This document shows positions 18,166 to 26,873 of a stretch of 64,000 nt of DNA, piece by piece (positions within the stretch are counted from its first letter, which is position 1; every line of letters begins with the position of its first letter). A model generated the notes under the pieces. It saw only the letters and a program-made list of their open reading frames with translations. It was not told the origin of the DNA and searched no databases. The stretch is from CAZEAC01 sp964510065 (GTDB lineage Bacteria; Bdellovibrionota_C; UBA2361; CAIXSY01): assembly GCA_964510065.1 (NCBI GenBank), contig CAZEAC010000018.1, forward strand, positions 5,452-69,451. The letters run 5' to 3'. The position numbers were made by a program, and so were the translations under genes.

Positions 18166-19059
18166 GTGGAGATTTACGGCGCAATCGAAGCTGGCGGCAC
18201 TAAGTTTAACTGCGCAATTGGCAGCTCTGCCGCGAATCTTTCGCCGGTTGAGCGCATCGCAACAACAACTCCCGAGGAAACGATTCGCGCCTGCCTCAAC
18301 TTCTTCAAAGACAAAAGCCGCGAGCATAAAATTCGTGCGATTGGAATCGCCAGCTTCGGCCCGCTTGACCTTAATCCGCAGTCAAGAAACTTTGGCAATA
18401 TTACTACAACGCCAAAACCGGGATGGACCTGCACTCCGCTTCGGCGCGCAATTGCCGAGGGCCTTGCCCTTCCAGTAGCGATAGACACGGATGTGAATGG
18501 CGCTGCGCTTGCCGAACAGCGCTGGGGGGCGTGCCAAGGCCTTGATCAGGTACTCTACCTTACTGTCGGCACGGGAATCGGCGGCGGCGCGCTGGTCGCT
18601 TGCAAACCGCTCCACGGCCTGATCCATCCTGAAATGGGGCACATTAAGCCCTGCCGCCATCCGAAAGACTCATTTGCGGGAGTCTGCAGCTACCATGGAG
18701 ACTGCCTTGAAGGGCTTGCAAGTGGGCCAGCACTCGCTGCACGATGGCGGGCCGATCCACAGCAGTTTCCCGACGATCACCCCGCCTGGGAGATCGAGGC
18801 TTTTTATTTAGCCCAAGCTGTTTCAACCTACGCCTGTGTTCTCTCGCCACAAAGGATTGTCATCGGCGGTGGGGTTATGCACCGGACGTGTCTTTACGAA
18901 AAAGTGCGCGCACATGCCAAGCAGATCCTGAATGGCTATATAGATTCGATGCAGCTTAAAGATATGATTGATAGCTATATCGTAGCCCCTCAGCTTGGAG
19001 ACAATGCTGGAGTACTTGGTGCGATTGCGCTTGCCCAGAGCGTCTCGACGCCAAACTAA
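18166..19059 (+). CDS. ROK-family sugar kinase (fructokinase-like)
   Basis: The product has 297 residues. ATP phosphate loop AGGTK (9-13), catalytic D109 in DTDVNG, second phosphate motif TVGTGIGGG, and the ROK zinc site made by H159, C174, H177 and C180 (GVCSYHGDCLEGLASGP) are all present. This zinc spacing and the CLEG motif fit the fructokinase/mannokinase branch. The start is GTG at 18166, preceded by a GGGGAA stretch. It probably phosphorylates fructose or a related hexose. It has no sugar-transport neighbours here. Confidence 0.9.
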   Translation: MEIYGAIEAGGTKFNCAIGSSAANLSPVERIATTTPEETIRACLNFFKDKSREHKIRAIGIASFGPLDLNPQSRNFGNITTTPKPGWTCTPLRRAIAEGLALPVAIDTDVNGAALAEQRWGACQGLDQVLYLTVGTGIGGGALVACKPLHGLIHPEMGHIKPCRHPKDSFAGVCSYHGDCLEGLASGPALAARWRADPQQFPDDHPAWEIEAFYLAQAVSTYACVLSPQRIVIGGGVMHRTCLYEKVRAHAKQILNGYIDSMQLKDMIDSYIVAPQLGDNAGVLGAIALAQSVSTPN

Positions 19060-19097
19060 ACAAACGAACAAACAAACACAAAACAAACAAACACAGC
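19060..19097. repeat. CAAA-type simple repeat between convergent genes
   Basis: Directly after the ROK kinase stop is a tract of CAAA-like tetranucleotides (acaaacaaacac...), about 38 bases, broken by single changes. It fills the gap to the convergent glycosyltransferase ending at 19100. It is unlike the base use around it. It could be a slippage-prone tract but lies outside both coding regions, so phase variation of these genes by frameshift is not expected. Confidence 0.8.
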
Positions 19098-19099
19098 GA

Positions 19100-20404
19100 C
19101 TACCGAGACCAGCCAAGCTCGTTAAAAATAGGTGCATACAGCTGCTGCCAGGTAGCGTGCACTTCAGCCACAGCTCCAACTTCAGAGCAAGGAAGCAAGG
19201 TTGGAGCTTCCGCCACTAACGCACGCCTTCCCGAATCTTGCATAATTTCCCAACGCCGCATGACATCGCCAAGATACGAGGCGTTCGCGGTAAAAACTTT
19301 TGCAAGCTCCGCCGCAACTACTTCTCGACGATGAAGTCCAGCAGCGTATTCATGCACCGACCGCGCTGAGAAATCGACCTGCCCCGACATAAGCGCATCC
19401 AGAATTAGGCCTATTTGCCGCGCCTCGCTCGCACCGGGTTCAATCTTGAAAGCTACAGTATCCGGCATGTAATCGGCGCATGCAAAGTCAGTAACAAGCG
19501 ATGGAATACCGCGCGCCAGTGTTATCGGTAAATAGGGGCCGGGCTGCCCGTACACACTAAACAGGGTATGCAATGCAACATCACAGCGTGAAACAACCTC
19601 GGCCCAACGTGAAGGACTTCGCGAACGTAATAATTCGAAATTGGTTATCTCAAACTCGCGAAGCAACTCACGCGCCTGCGATTCCTCGTCATCGGCGACC
19701 AACCATACAAGTCTCAGGCCATGAGCGCGCTCTGCCAAAGCTTGGAAAGCTTTGTGCGCGCGATGTTCTATGCGTGGAGTTCCGCAGTAGCCGAGCACTC
19801 GAACCTCACCGCCAGGTCGTATGCTATTGGCATTAATATTTACTGGAAAAGGAAGAAACGAGGCCCGGCTTTTGTCGGAAATCGTGCATTCAATAAGGCT
19901 TCGATATTCGGCAAGGTGGCGCTCATGCGAAAAAAGAGCCAGGGCCGCAAGGCCGGCCTCACGAAAAGCATGCGGCCCACGTTTCTTATACTCTAAGCGC
20001 CTTGAGGGCCACGGACACCCCTGATCGTGAAACTTTTGAACCATCTTCGACCAAGAACTATTTAGAATCGGCTCAGGTCCATCGTCAGTAAGTAGGAAGT
20101 CATGAAAAAGCACTATACCGGGATAGAGCCCCAGGTGCATGCGACTAAAATAGGAAGACTTAAGATCTTCCAGTTGATAAAAAAACAGATCAAATGGCGC
20201 TTCGCGATGACGACGCAACGCGGTAAGGTAGTGATGCGTGGTAAAATCCAGGTAACTGCCGGTCTGACTGTGAAACAGTTCGATTTCGAATTGCTCACGA
20301 AGAAGCGGCAGCAGCTCGTCGGAGACATATGCCGAAACCGAAGCGCCCGGCGACGAATCAAGATTCAGAGACGAAAACCATGCGACTCTCAGTTTAGTGT
20401 GCAT
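19100..20404 (-). CDS. Glycosyltransferase-like protein
   Basis: The product has 434 residues from the ATG at 20404 (an earlier ATG at 20440 is possible). The first half carries KLRVAWFSSLNLDSSPGAS and the second half VRVLGYCGTPRIEHRAHK, then a late segment with GQPGPYLPITLARGIPSLVTD, which resembles the donor-binding region of GT-B glycosyltransferases with a glycine-rich turn followed by ARGIP. It overlaps the GT4 gene by 11 bases, so both belong to one unit with the methyltransferase. A role in polysaccharide assembly is inferred from this context. Confidence 0.68.
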   Translation of the reverse strand: MHTKLRVAWFSSLNLDSSPGASVSAYVSDELLPLLREQFEIELFHSQTGSYLDFTTHHYLTALRRHREAPFDLFFYQLEDLKSSYFSRMHLGLYPGIVLFHDFLLTDDGPEPILNSSWSKMVQKFHDQGCPWPSRRLEYKKRGPHAFREAGLAALALFSHERHLAEYRSLIECTISDKSRASFLPFPVNINANSIRPGGEVRVLGYCGTPRIEHRAHKAFQALAERAHGLRLVWLVADDEESQARELLREFEITNFELLRSRSPSRWAEVVSRCDVALHTLFSVYGQPGPYLPITLARGIPSLVTDFACADYMPDTVAFKIEPGASEARQIGLILDALMSGQVDFSARSVHEYAAGLHRREVVAAELAKVFTANASYLGDVMRRWEIMQDSGRRALVAEAPTLLPCSEVGAVAEVHATWQQLYAPIFNELGWSR

Positions 20405-21515
20405 GCTGCTGCTCGCAAACGTCGGGAGAAGCGACATCACTCGCGGGACGACTAAGCGGTGAAAGTAGGCTATCTATCACCCTATCCCACCCCTGCGCGG
20501 CAAGCCCATTACGATCAATGTACTCACGGCCGGCCTGACCGAGCCGCGCAGCGAATGCTCGATCTTCAATTAGCGAATTTACCGCGCGACTAAGTGCATC
20601 AGTCGTCGGCTCGGAAATTAAACCATTCTCGTTATGACTAATAAACTCAAGTACCCCGCCGCTATCGTGCGCGGTTACCACCGGCTTTCCCGACGCCATC
20701 GCCTCGAGTGTGACGTAACCGTAGTCCTCGTTAAACGGCGCATAATACACCGCAAAGGCTTTGGCGTAGAGATCGAGCAGCGCTGCGTCATCGACTCGTC
20801 CCAAAAACTCAACTCTATCGGCTATGTGATGTTTCGCGATCTCATTTTGATAGTATTGCATTACGCCAGGCTCATCAGGTGTTCCCACTATCTTAAGCTT
20901 CATCGGTGCATGAACTGTGGGCATCGCCTTCAACATCAGATCAACTCTTTTAATCGCACAGAGCCGGCCAACAGACAGAATATAGTTTTCAGCAGGAGCG
21001 CTATAATAACGCCCAGCGAGAGGAAGCGGCGGATATAACGCTTCGCCCTGTATGCGATTATACGCCTCCAGCCGCGCGACAACATTCTTTGAGATTCCAG
21101 AAATATATGCGCATTCCTCAATTGCAACCTTATCGCCCGCAATGAGCATTTGTCGCAGAGCTTCGTCACGTGGATCGTCCGAAATATCAGAAAATCGAGT
21201 TCCGTAGAGGTCATAAATTGCCCGATGCTGATGCACTAGCCAGAGACTTTTCCGCGGATGGCGCACATAATAGCTCGGAAATTTTGTTGGAATTACCAAG
21301 TCAATCTTTTGGCCGTTAATCTCCTGTAGATTGAGCGCGCGCCACATTGCCGCCTGGTTAAGAATGCTCTCCTTCGGCAACACTGAAAGCGGCAACTCGA
21401 TCAGATCAACTAGATGACCGCGCTTTTGCAGCTCACGGCGTAGCGTTTCGACAAGTACGTCTTGACCACCACGGGTGAAAGGAATTTTAACACCGAGAAT
21501 TAAAATTACTGCCAT
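20394..21515 (-). CDS. Glycosyltransferase family 4
   Basis: The product has 373 residues. GT-B hallmarks are an N-terminal glycine-rich turn (IPFTRGGQDVLVETL), the donor-domain opening YILSVGRLCAIKRVDLML, and the EX7E segment (NEDYGYVTLEAMASGKPV) that binds the nucleotide-sugar phosphate and ribose. It is probably a cytoplasmic or membrane-associated enzyme using a nucleotide sugar to extend a glycan. It lies 36 bases after the coiled-coil methyltransferase and overlaps the next glycosyltransferase, forming a three-gene minus-strand group. Confidence 0.9.
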   Translation of the reverse strand: MAVILILGVKIPFTRGGQDVLVETLRRELQKRGHLVDLIELPLSVLPKESILNQAAMWRALNLQEINGQKIDLVIPTKFPSYYVRHPRKSLWLVHQHRAIYDLYGTRFSDISDDPRDEALRQMLIAGDKVAIEECAYISGISKNVVARLEAYNRIQGEALYPPLPLAGRYYSAPAENYILSVGRLCAIKRVDLMLKAMPTVHAPMKLKIVGTPDEPGVMQYYQNEIAKHHIADRVEFLGRVDDAALLDLYAKAFAVYYAPFNEDYGYVTLEAMASGKPVVTAHDSGGVLEFISHNENGLISEPTTDALSRAVNSLIEDRAFAARLGQAGREYIDRNGLAAQGWDRVIDSLLSPLSRPASDVASPDVCEQQHAH

Positions 21516-21551
21516 AAAAATCTACCAAGAACCGTACCTACCGAATGCAGG

Positions 21552-23036
21552 TCACGGCACTTCCGCGACAATGCAATAATCCTGGTATCCATATACTAAT
21601 GAATTGAGCTGCTCGATATTTTTGTTAAGCGCGCTTATTGAATCGCGCCAGCGCGGCGACATAAATTCTTCAAGGGGAATGCGCTGGAGCTGGCCACCTT
21701 CAGCCACAGGCGAAAGCTTTCGAATTTCCACGGTGCGAAGCCCCGCAAGATTCATCGCGTACTCAAGAGTATCCGGATGCAACGGCCAAACATGCGTGGG
21801 ATCGCGGAAATAATTCGACGAAAGCGCCAAGAGCGATTGCGGGTTAATCGTTTCGAAAATTATCCGACCACCAGATACCACCTTTTTCATGCAGCTCGCA
21901 AAAAGATCACGGAGCTGATCGCGAGTCAGATGTTCCACAACTTGCACAGCAATAACACCGGCGAGACTTTTATCCGGGAGTCCGCGAAGGTGCTCCAAAC
22001 CATCACCTAATCGCGCGTCAACGCCCTGAACCTTCGCGCGCTGCACCATCGCTTGATCAAGGTCCACGCAGTAGGAGGTGATTCCAGCTTTTGAGAAAAG
22101 CAGCTGCAACTCGCCGCGACCACCTCCGATTTCGAGTACCGGCTTATCCACGGCATTAAAAAATTGCGGATAGATTTCGAGACGCTTAGAGATTTCCTGC
22201 TCACTCCCGCGGTATCGATTCTCAAGCAGTAAGTACGAAAAATCCGGCGAGGTCTCGTGCGAAACTGATTTGGTCTGAGCAAAACCTACTGCGTCATGCG
22301 CCAAGCTCTTTGGCAATCCCGCGAGAATCGCCTCGATGCCACGAACCACTGAATCCAATGTCTTAAGCTGCGCAGCATGCACAGCCGTCTGCTCCTGCAC
22401 GGTACCAATAGATCGCTGCACCGCCTCGCCGAATCGCCGCTCGATCATCCGCATCGAAGCAGTCTGTTCATCATTGATGCGCTCAATACGCTCGAGCGCC
22501 TTGGTAACGTCATAGTCAATTTTCCGGATCAGTTCCCAGAAATTTGCGCCGTCACGGGCATCGATATACTTGGCACTGTCGTTAAGAAAACGAACAACAT
22601 GGGCTTGATACTCACGCTCACGTTCAAAATACTGTCGCAATACTCGGTTCCAGAGAAATGAAAGCAGCTTCCGTTTTACCGTGACCACAAGCTTGCCGAT
22701 CAGGCCCGGGCGATGCGAAACAATCTTCTCCAATTCAAGCTCGGTACTGTAGCTGTAATGAGTATTGAGGTAGCGCAGCTCTTCAGAGTTAAGCAGCTCA
22801 CCTGACTTACGCGCGTTCTGCGGATCAATTTGCGCATCGGCAGCCTTAAACACACGGCGTCTGTCGCGAAACTTTTCGGCATCCTGAGAGATCCTCGCGC
22901 GAATCTGCTCCATGAGCTGTCGGACATCCGGCTTCGCGCCGATCTCCTGCTCTACTTTGCGCGCAGCGTTTCCGTCCGCGGCGCTGCCGCTCTGCGTGCG
23001 CGAGATCTGTGCTGACATTGGCCTTGTTTCACCCAT
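21552..23036 (-). CDS. SAM methyltransferase with long helical N-terminus (surface-polysaccharide type)
   Basis: The product has 494 residues. The first about 270 are charged and helical, likely coiled coil (several REREYQ and ERIERINDEQ stretches). The catalytic domain follows: VLEIGGGRGELQLLF (motif I), YCVDLD (end of strand 2), VIAVQVVEHL (motif IV) and SGGRIIFETINPQSL. This layout recalls polysaccharide-capping or chain-modifying methyltransferases found next to glycosyltransferases. It precedes two glycosyltransferase genes. A second ATG at 23018 is an alternative start. Substrate unknown. Confidence 0.8.
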   Translation of the reverse strand: MGETRPMSAQISRTQSGSAADGNAARKVEQEIGAKPDVRQLMEQIRARISQDAEKFRDRRRVFKAADAQIDPQNARKSGELLNSEELRYLNTHYSYSTELELEKIVSHRPGLIGKLVVTVKRKLLSFLWNRVLRQYFEREREYQAHVVRFLNDSAKYIDARDGANFWELIRKIDYDVTKALERIERINDEQTASMRMIERRFGEAVQRSIGTVQEQTAVHAAQLKTLDSVVRGIEAILAGLPKSLAHDAVGFAQTKSVSHETSPDFSYLLLENRYRGSEQEISKRLEIYPQFFNAVDKPVLEIGGGRGELQLLFSKAGITSYCVDLDQAMVQRAKVQGVDARLGDGLEHLRGLPDKSLAGVIAVQVVEHLTRDQLRDLFASCMKKVVSGGRIIFETINPQSLLALSSNYFRDPTHVWPLHPDTLEYAMNLAGLRTVEIRKLSPVAEGGQLQRIPLEEFMSPRWRDSISALNKNIEQLNSLVYGYQDYCIVAEVP

Positions 23037-23257
23037 AAAAGGTACAGAATAGTAGCTTTCCTTGGGCTATAATGCAAACGAGGAAAATAGGTACCTACCT
23101 AATGAAGCTTTGCCCTTCGCAAAGCACGGCGCGGGCCGGATCAAATCAAGCTATTCGCGGCGCCGCCGGAGGCAGAGAGCCTCTGTAAATTCCTCTGTTG
23201 AGAATACTTGCCCCGTGGTACTTCATATCCCAACTTTTACGCCGATTGTTACATTTT

Positions 23258-24427
23258 ATGAATATTGCCTTTTCAAATACCCTCGCAAAAGCTGGGGCGC
23301 TTTCACTTGCTACCTGCATTTTCTCTGGGACCGGCTCGAACTCTCGTGCCGCTGAATTCACGGTTACTCCGGAGCCCGCGCTTAAGATGTCCTATCCAAG
23401 CATTCCGGGTAATAGGTACCAACTCTATTCATCACCGGATCTCACTACCTGGAGCGCAAGAAGCGAAATTCGCCGGAGTGACAGCAGCAACGATATGTTT
23501 GTAGTGACTACCCAGGGAGAACCATCTCGCTTCTTCAAAGTACTGGAACACGGTCCCGACCTCTCTCAATATATCGTGGGTCTTAACGAAATCTCCCTTA
23601 AAACAGCTTCTATCTTATTTGACGAGAGCGCCATCAGGGTAAGTGGTGTCCGCGTAAATAGCAGAGATTTTACTTTTGATGACTACCTTACATTAACGTA
23701 TTCATTTGATCCTAAGACTCAGGGACTTGTCCCTTCTAATCTTGTCGCCTACAAAAACCTTGGTATAGTCACAACTCCAGGGATTCGCTTTTTCATCAAA
23801 GACTCTCCTGGCGCACTTACCTTAACTAACGGCGCAGCAGTTCTAAATGAAAATATCGTTCACTCAATTACCACTACTGGACAGGTATTTACCGTTACCT
23901 TAAAAGCCGGCCAAGTGTTCGGGTTTACCACCTACAACAATAGCGACGAATTGAATCTAACCGCATTTAACGCACGTGGAGCAATACGACAGCAGTATGT
24001 GGTCCCCCAGCTTTCCAATTTTTACCATAGCTCAATCGAAGCGTTTGAAGACGGGATCTACTCATTTAGGCTGGCACCTCGCAACTCAACAAGCGCGACA
24101 TTTAATATTAAGTTCAAGAACTGCAATGCTCAAAACTTAACCGTTCTCCGTGCGGGCGACTTACTCTCTGCTCAGATTTCAGAGCTGCACAATGATTACC
24201 GCAAGTTTGCTATCGATCTGCAACTCGGCAGCACTCTTCGTCTTAACGGCCCCGGCAGTGGCGCTTCCCTCGATATCTTCGACTCGAGTGGCAGCAGGCG
24301 TGACGGCCGTTCGGGCTCCGGAGACTTGGTTTTCACCGCCGCTAAAACCGAACGCTACTATATTGTATTTTACCAGACTCAGTTTTCGTCAGCCTCGTAC
24401 TCAAGCCCGGCAAGAGTTTCGCAATGA
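23258..24427 (+). CDS. Unknown secreted protein with PPC-like C-terminal domain
   Basis: The product has 389 residues from the ATG at 23258. Residues 1-31 form a signal peptide (AKAGALSLATCIFSG, cleavage near SRA-A). An early stretch (SYPSIPGNRYQLYSSPDLTTW) looks like a short beta domain seen in planctomycete and verrucomicrobial-type secreted proteins. The last about 100 residues (from FEDGIYSFRL to RYYIVFY) resemble a bacterial pre-peptidase C-terminal beta sandwich. No catalytic residues are recognised. An upstream open frame to 23198 lacks a good start site. Confidence 0.65.
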   Translation: MNIAFSNTLAKAGALSLATCIFSGTGSNSRAAEFTVTPEPALKMSYPSIPGNRYQLYSSPDLTTWSARSEIRRSDSSNDMFVVTTQGEPSRFFKVLEHGPDLSQYIVGLNEISLKTASILFDESAIRVSGVRVNSRDFTFDDYLTLTYSFDPKTQGLVPSNLVAYKNLGIVTTPGIRFFIKDSPGALTLTNGAAVLNENIVHSITTTGQVFTVTLKAGQVFGFTTYNNSDELNLTAFNARGAIRQQYVVPQLSNFYHSSIEAFEDGIYSFRLAPRNSTSATFNIKFKNCNAQNLTVLRAGDLLSAQISELHNDYRKFAIDLQLGSTLRLNGPGSGASLDIFDSSGSRRDGRSGSGDLVFTAAKTERYYIVFYQTQFSSASYSSPARVSQ

Positions 24428-24549
24428 GCTACCTCCGGAGTTCCGAGAAAAGCTCGTGATACTTGTCGACGACAGCACATTTTCGAACTATCGTGGCTTA
24501 GATACTTGGTCGGCTAATGTTGAAGCTACCGCGGCAAGAGATTGACTCG

Positions 24550-24918
24550 ATGGTTAGTAACAAAGCTCGTCGTGCTCAAATAGAGGCAAAACGATCGCAG
24601 CAAAGGCTCAAGCAAGAGCACGCTCGAGTGATGAGCATGCCTGAAGCTGTCCGTGTCAATGTCACCCTCCTGTCGTCATCTAATAGTTATGGAGTACCTG
24701 AATTTGTTCGACGAGGATATTACGTCGATGTCGCATTTACCTGCAAAGATTGCGGCAGTGAAGAGGCCTGGACTGCCCGTCAACAAAAATGGTGGTACGA
24801 AGTAGCGAAGGGGAATATTGACTCAACTGCGAACAGATGCCGAGCGTGTCGGAAAAAGGAGCGTGACCGCAAGAAAGAAGCACGAATGAGGAGCGGCCAC
24901 AGCAAGGATTCAGAGTGA
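24550..24918 (+). CDS. Zinc-ribbon protein
   Basis: The product has 122 residues from the ATG at 24550 (an in-frame start at 24517 is possible). After a basic helical N-terminus, the segment from VDVAFTCKDCGSEEAWTA to CRACRKKERDRK carries CxxC pairs (CKDC and CRAC) with QQKWWYEVAKG between them. This matches the pattern of the 'probable zinc-ribbon' family (zf-trcl type). The tail is strongly basic. It could bind RNA, DNA or protein; the family has no settled function. Confidence 0.75.
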   Translation: MVSNKARRAQIEAKRSQQRLKQEHARVMSMPEAVRVNVTLLSSSNSYGVPEFVRRGYYVDVAFTCKDCGSEEAWTARQQKWWYEVAKGNIDSTANRCRACRKKERDRKKEARMRSGHSKDSE

Positions 24919-25004
24919 GAGCTGGCGTCTTATAAAGCAGCTTATTCGGCTCAAGGAAACTATCGAGGCAGCCGACTTTCAAAATTTGAGGAACATACAT
25001 TACT

Positions 25005-25463
25005 TTGCTTAAAAAGCTTCTCGCCAAACTATTCCATCGCGAGGCCTCGAAGATTCGCGACATAAAGAGCGCCCTTGAGCTGGCCAAAGGGATCCGCGAC
25101 CCAAATGACCGCTTCGCGACTATTATCATGGACTACCCACTGCTCGTCGACCTGGCAAAAGCTTACATCGAAGCAAAAGATTGGGACTCCGCGCAAGAAA
25201 TCGTCAGGACCTGCTTCGCCCTTCGCGATGAATATCACCTATGGGGTGGAAATCGCGAAGCTTTTCTTATTGAACGGCTCGCCACAGAATTCTCAAAAAA
25301 CGGTCGAGAAGATATCGCCAAGCATATCGCCACAAAAGTAAAAAATTTCGAGGCCGGTATTCCCCCTCAAATGCTGAGTACCGTTTCAAATCTTGAAGAG
25401 ATGGGCCTCACCAAAGTAATTGAACAGATAAAGCGCGACCGAGAAAAAGAGCGTAACCGGTAA
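25005..25463 (+). CDS. Small helical (TPR-like) protein
   Basis: The product has 152 residues, starting with TTG at 25005 behind GAGGAA. It is almost all helical. Two stretches (LVDLAKAYIEAKDWDSAQEI and LIERLATEFSKNGREDIAKH) have the A-x-x-Y and G-x-x-D-x-A spacing of tetratricopeptide-like helix pairs. No enzyme motif is seen. It ends 15 bases before a large palindrome. A scaffold or partner-binding role is a family-level guess. Confidence 0.6.
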   Translation: MLKKLLAKLFHREASKIRDIKSALELAKGIRDPNDRFATIIMDYPLLVDLAKAYIEAKDWDSAQEIVRTCFALRDEYHLWGGNREAFLIERLATEFSKNGREDIAKHIATKVKNFEAGIPPQMLSTVSNLEEMGLTKVIEQIKRDREKERNR

Positions 25464-25477
25464 CCGAACCGTACGCG

Positions 25478-25656
25478 AGAGCATGTTATGAACTTTTTTC
25501 CGTCGCGAGAGACCCAAGTCGCATTAGAATGCGAGACGGCCGCCGGAGCGAGCGCGGAGCAAGCCTATCAGGCTTGCGAGTACTCGCGACTAGGCCAACG
25601 ACGCAGTCTAATGCGAATTGGGGCTCGTAGCAGGAGAAAAGTTCATAACATGCTCT
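25478..25656. repeat. 179-base imperfect palindrome (cruciform/MITE-like)
   Basis: Three nested inverted-repeat pairs share one centre near 25567.5. The outer arms are 25478-25494 and 25640-25656 (17 bases, exact), the middle arms 25513-25528 and 25607-25622 (16 bases, one mismatch), and the apex hairpin 25559-25577 (7-base stem GCAAGCC/GGCTTGC). The whole can fold into one long hairpin. It fills the gap between the convergent genes ending at 25463 and 25655 and overlaps the last codon and stop region of the latter. It has no coding capacity. It could be a non-autonomous mobile element or a bidirectional terminator. Confidence 0.85.
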
Positions 25657-26677
25657 AAGGGACGAATATAAAGCTTCCTCCCCACACCCCGTATGATTGA
25701 CTCGCAATTCCGTTTCGCGTGCTACCCATGTAGCTCGCTGCGCCTGGTTTAATCTGAATTGTTACCGCGCCGCCAGTCGCGAGGGCGATTCGCCCCGCAT
25801 GAACCGCCGCGGTGCAAATTGAGCTGTCATAGGTGTACAAGTCGGTACCCCAAATGGAGTCCGTTTGACCAACGCCATTACCGCAATAAAAAGTAAAGGT
25901 CTGATCAAGGTAGGTATAAAGCGGACCAGCATCTTGGGTATGGCGAATCTCGGGAACCGTATTGGTAATTAGCTGCGCGCCTGAATCAATATCGAGAAAC
26001 ACATAACTGGTCGGATACGACCCGTAAAAGAAGCTCTGTACGTTATTTCTATATGACCCAGTGTACCTTCCCTGAGCTCCAAGGATCTTAATTTTTACGT
26101 TACCGCCAACACCACGCTGGAACAGACCAAGATGAACAGCCGCAACACAGAGCGGAGAGTCAGTCGTATAGATGTCATGACCATATATAGAGCCGAAACT
26201 CCCACTTGGATTCGCCGGGCAGAAGTAAAGATACTCGCCACCAAAATTAGCTGCGATACTTGTCGCATTCTGATTCCAAGCCACTGTTACCGCATTCGGA
26301 AGCGGAACCGCTGGTGTTGCAACTGGACTAGGCGTCGCGCTTGGCTTAGGACTTGCACCAATCCCGGCGCAGATCTTCGAATTGGCTTTTAGTGCTCGGC
26401 GCAATTTCTTGAGCTTTGCTTTAAGCCGATTCTTCTTTTCCGAGGAGAGTCCTTTCTTTTTAAGTTGCAATGCAGTCGACGCGACCTCACTTGAAGTCGG
26501 AATGAATATCCCATTTTTACGAAGTGTTCCCGCTGTCCAAACGCCATTAATATTAGCGCACCTGGCTTTATTGATAGTGAGCACCGTCCCGGGATCTACT
26601 GCAACACCAGGTGCCGCAGATGCACCTGAGGCAAAGGTTAAAAAAAGAGCCAGCAGAAAGTTTAATTTTTTGTTCAT
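25655..26677 (-). CDS. Secreted protein with two LCCL-like domains
   Basis: The product has 340 residues from the ATG at 26677 (frame open further upstream without support). A signal peptide spans residues 1-21 (LNFLLALFLTFASGASA). A helical lysine-rich part and a Pro/Ser/Ala linker (SPKPSATPSPVATPAVP) follow. Two repeats then share the pattern CP/CGNG - IYGHDIYTTDSPLC or IWGTDLYTYDSSIC - AAVH.G - G.V.I - Y.GS.RN, which is the LCCL domain (conserved Cys, H and the YxGSxRNG end). The domain occurs in secreted adhesive or ligand-binding proteins. Surface or extracellular binding is therefore plausible. Confidence 0.8.
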   Translation of the reverse strand: MNKKLNFLLALFLTFASGASAAPGVAVDPGTVLTINKARCANINGVWTAGTLRKNGIFIPTSSEVASTALQLKKKGLSSEKKNRLKAKLKKLRRALKANSKICAGIGASPKPSATPSPVATPAVPLPNAVTVAWNQNATSIAANFGGEYLYFCPANPSGSFGSIYGHDIYTTDSPLCVAAVHLGLFQRGVGGNVKIKILGAQGRYTGSYRNNVQSFFYGSYPTSYVFLDIDSGAQLITNTVPEIRHTQDAGPLYTYLDQTFTFYCGNGVGQTDSIWGTDLYTYDSSICTAAVHAGRIALATGGAVTIQIKPGAASYMGSTRNGIASQSYGVWGGSFIFVP

Positions 26678-26873
26678 ATATGACCAACGCGGAAAGTTTT
26701 TGGAGTGGCAGATGATATCAGGAGCCAGCCCTCGATTCAAGCTTAAAGACAGTGGACGCACGGTCATCGTCAATCTAAGAAAAAAAATTTTATCTTGAGC
26801 ATTCTAACGTTCACCGAATAACGCGCATGTAAAGTAGTTACACAATCACAAGTCGCGCCCCCCTTACGAACAA

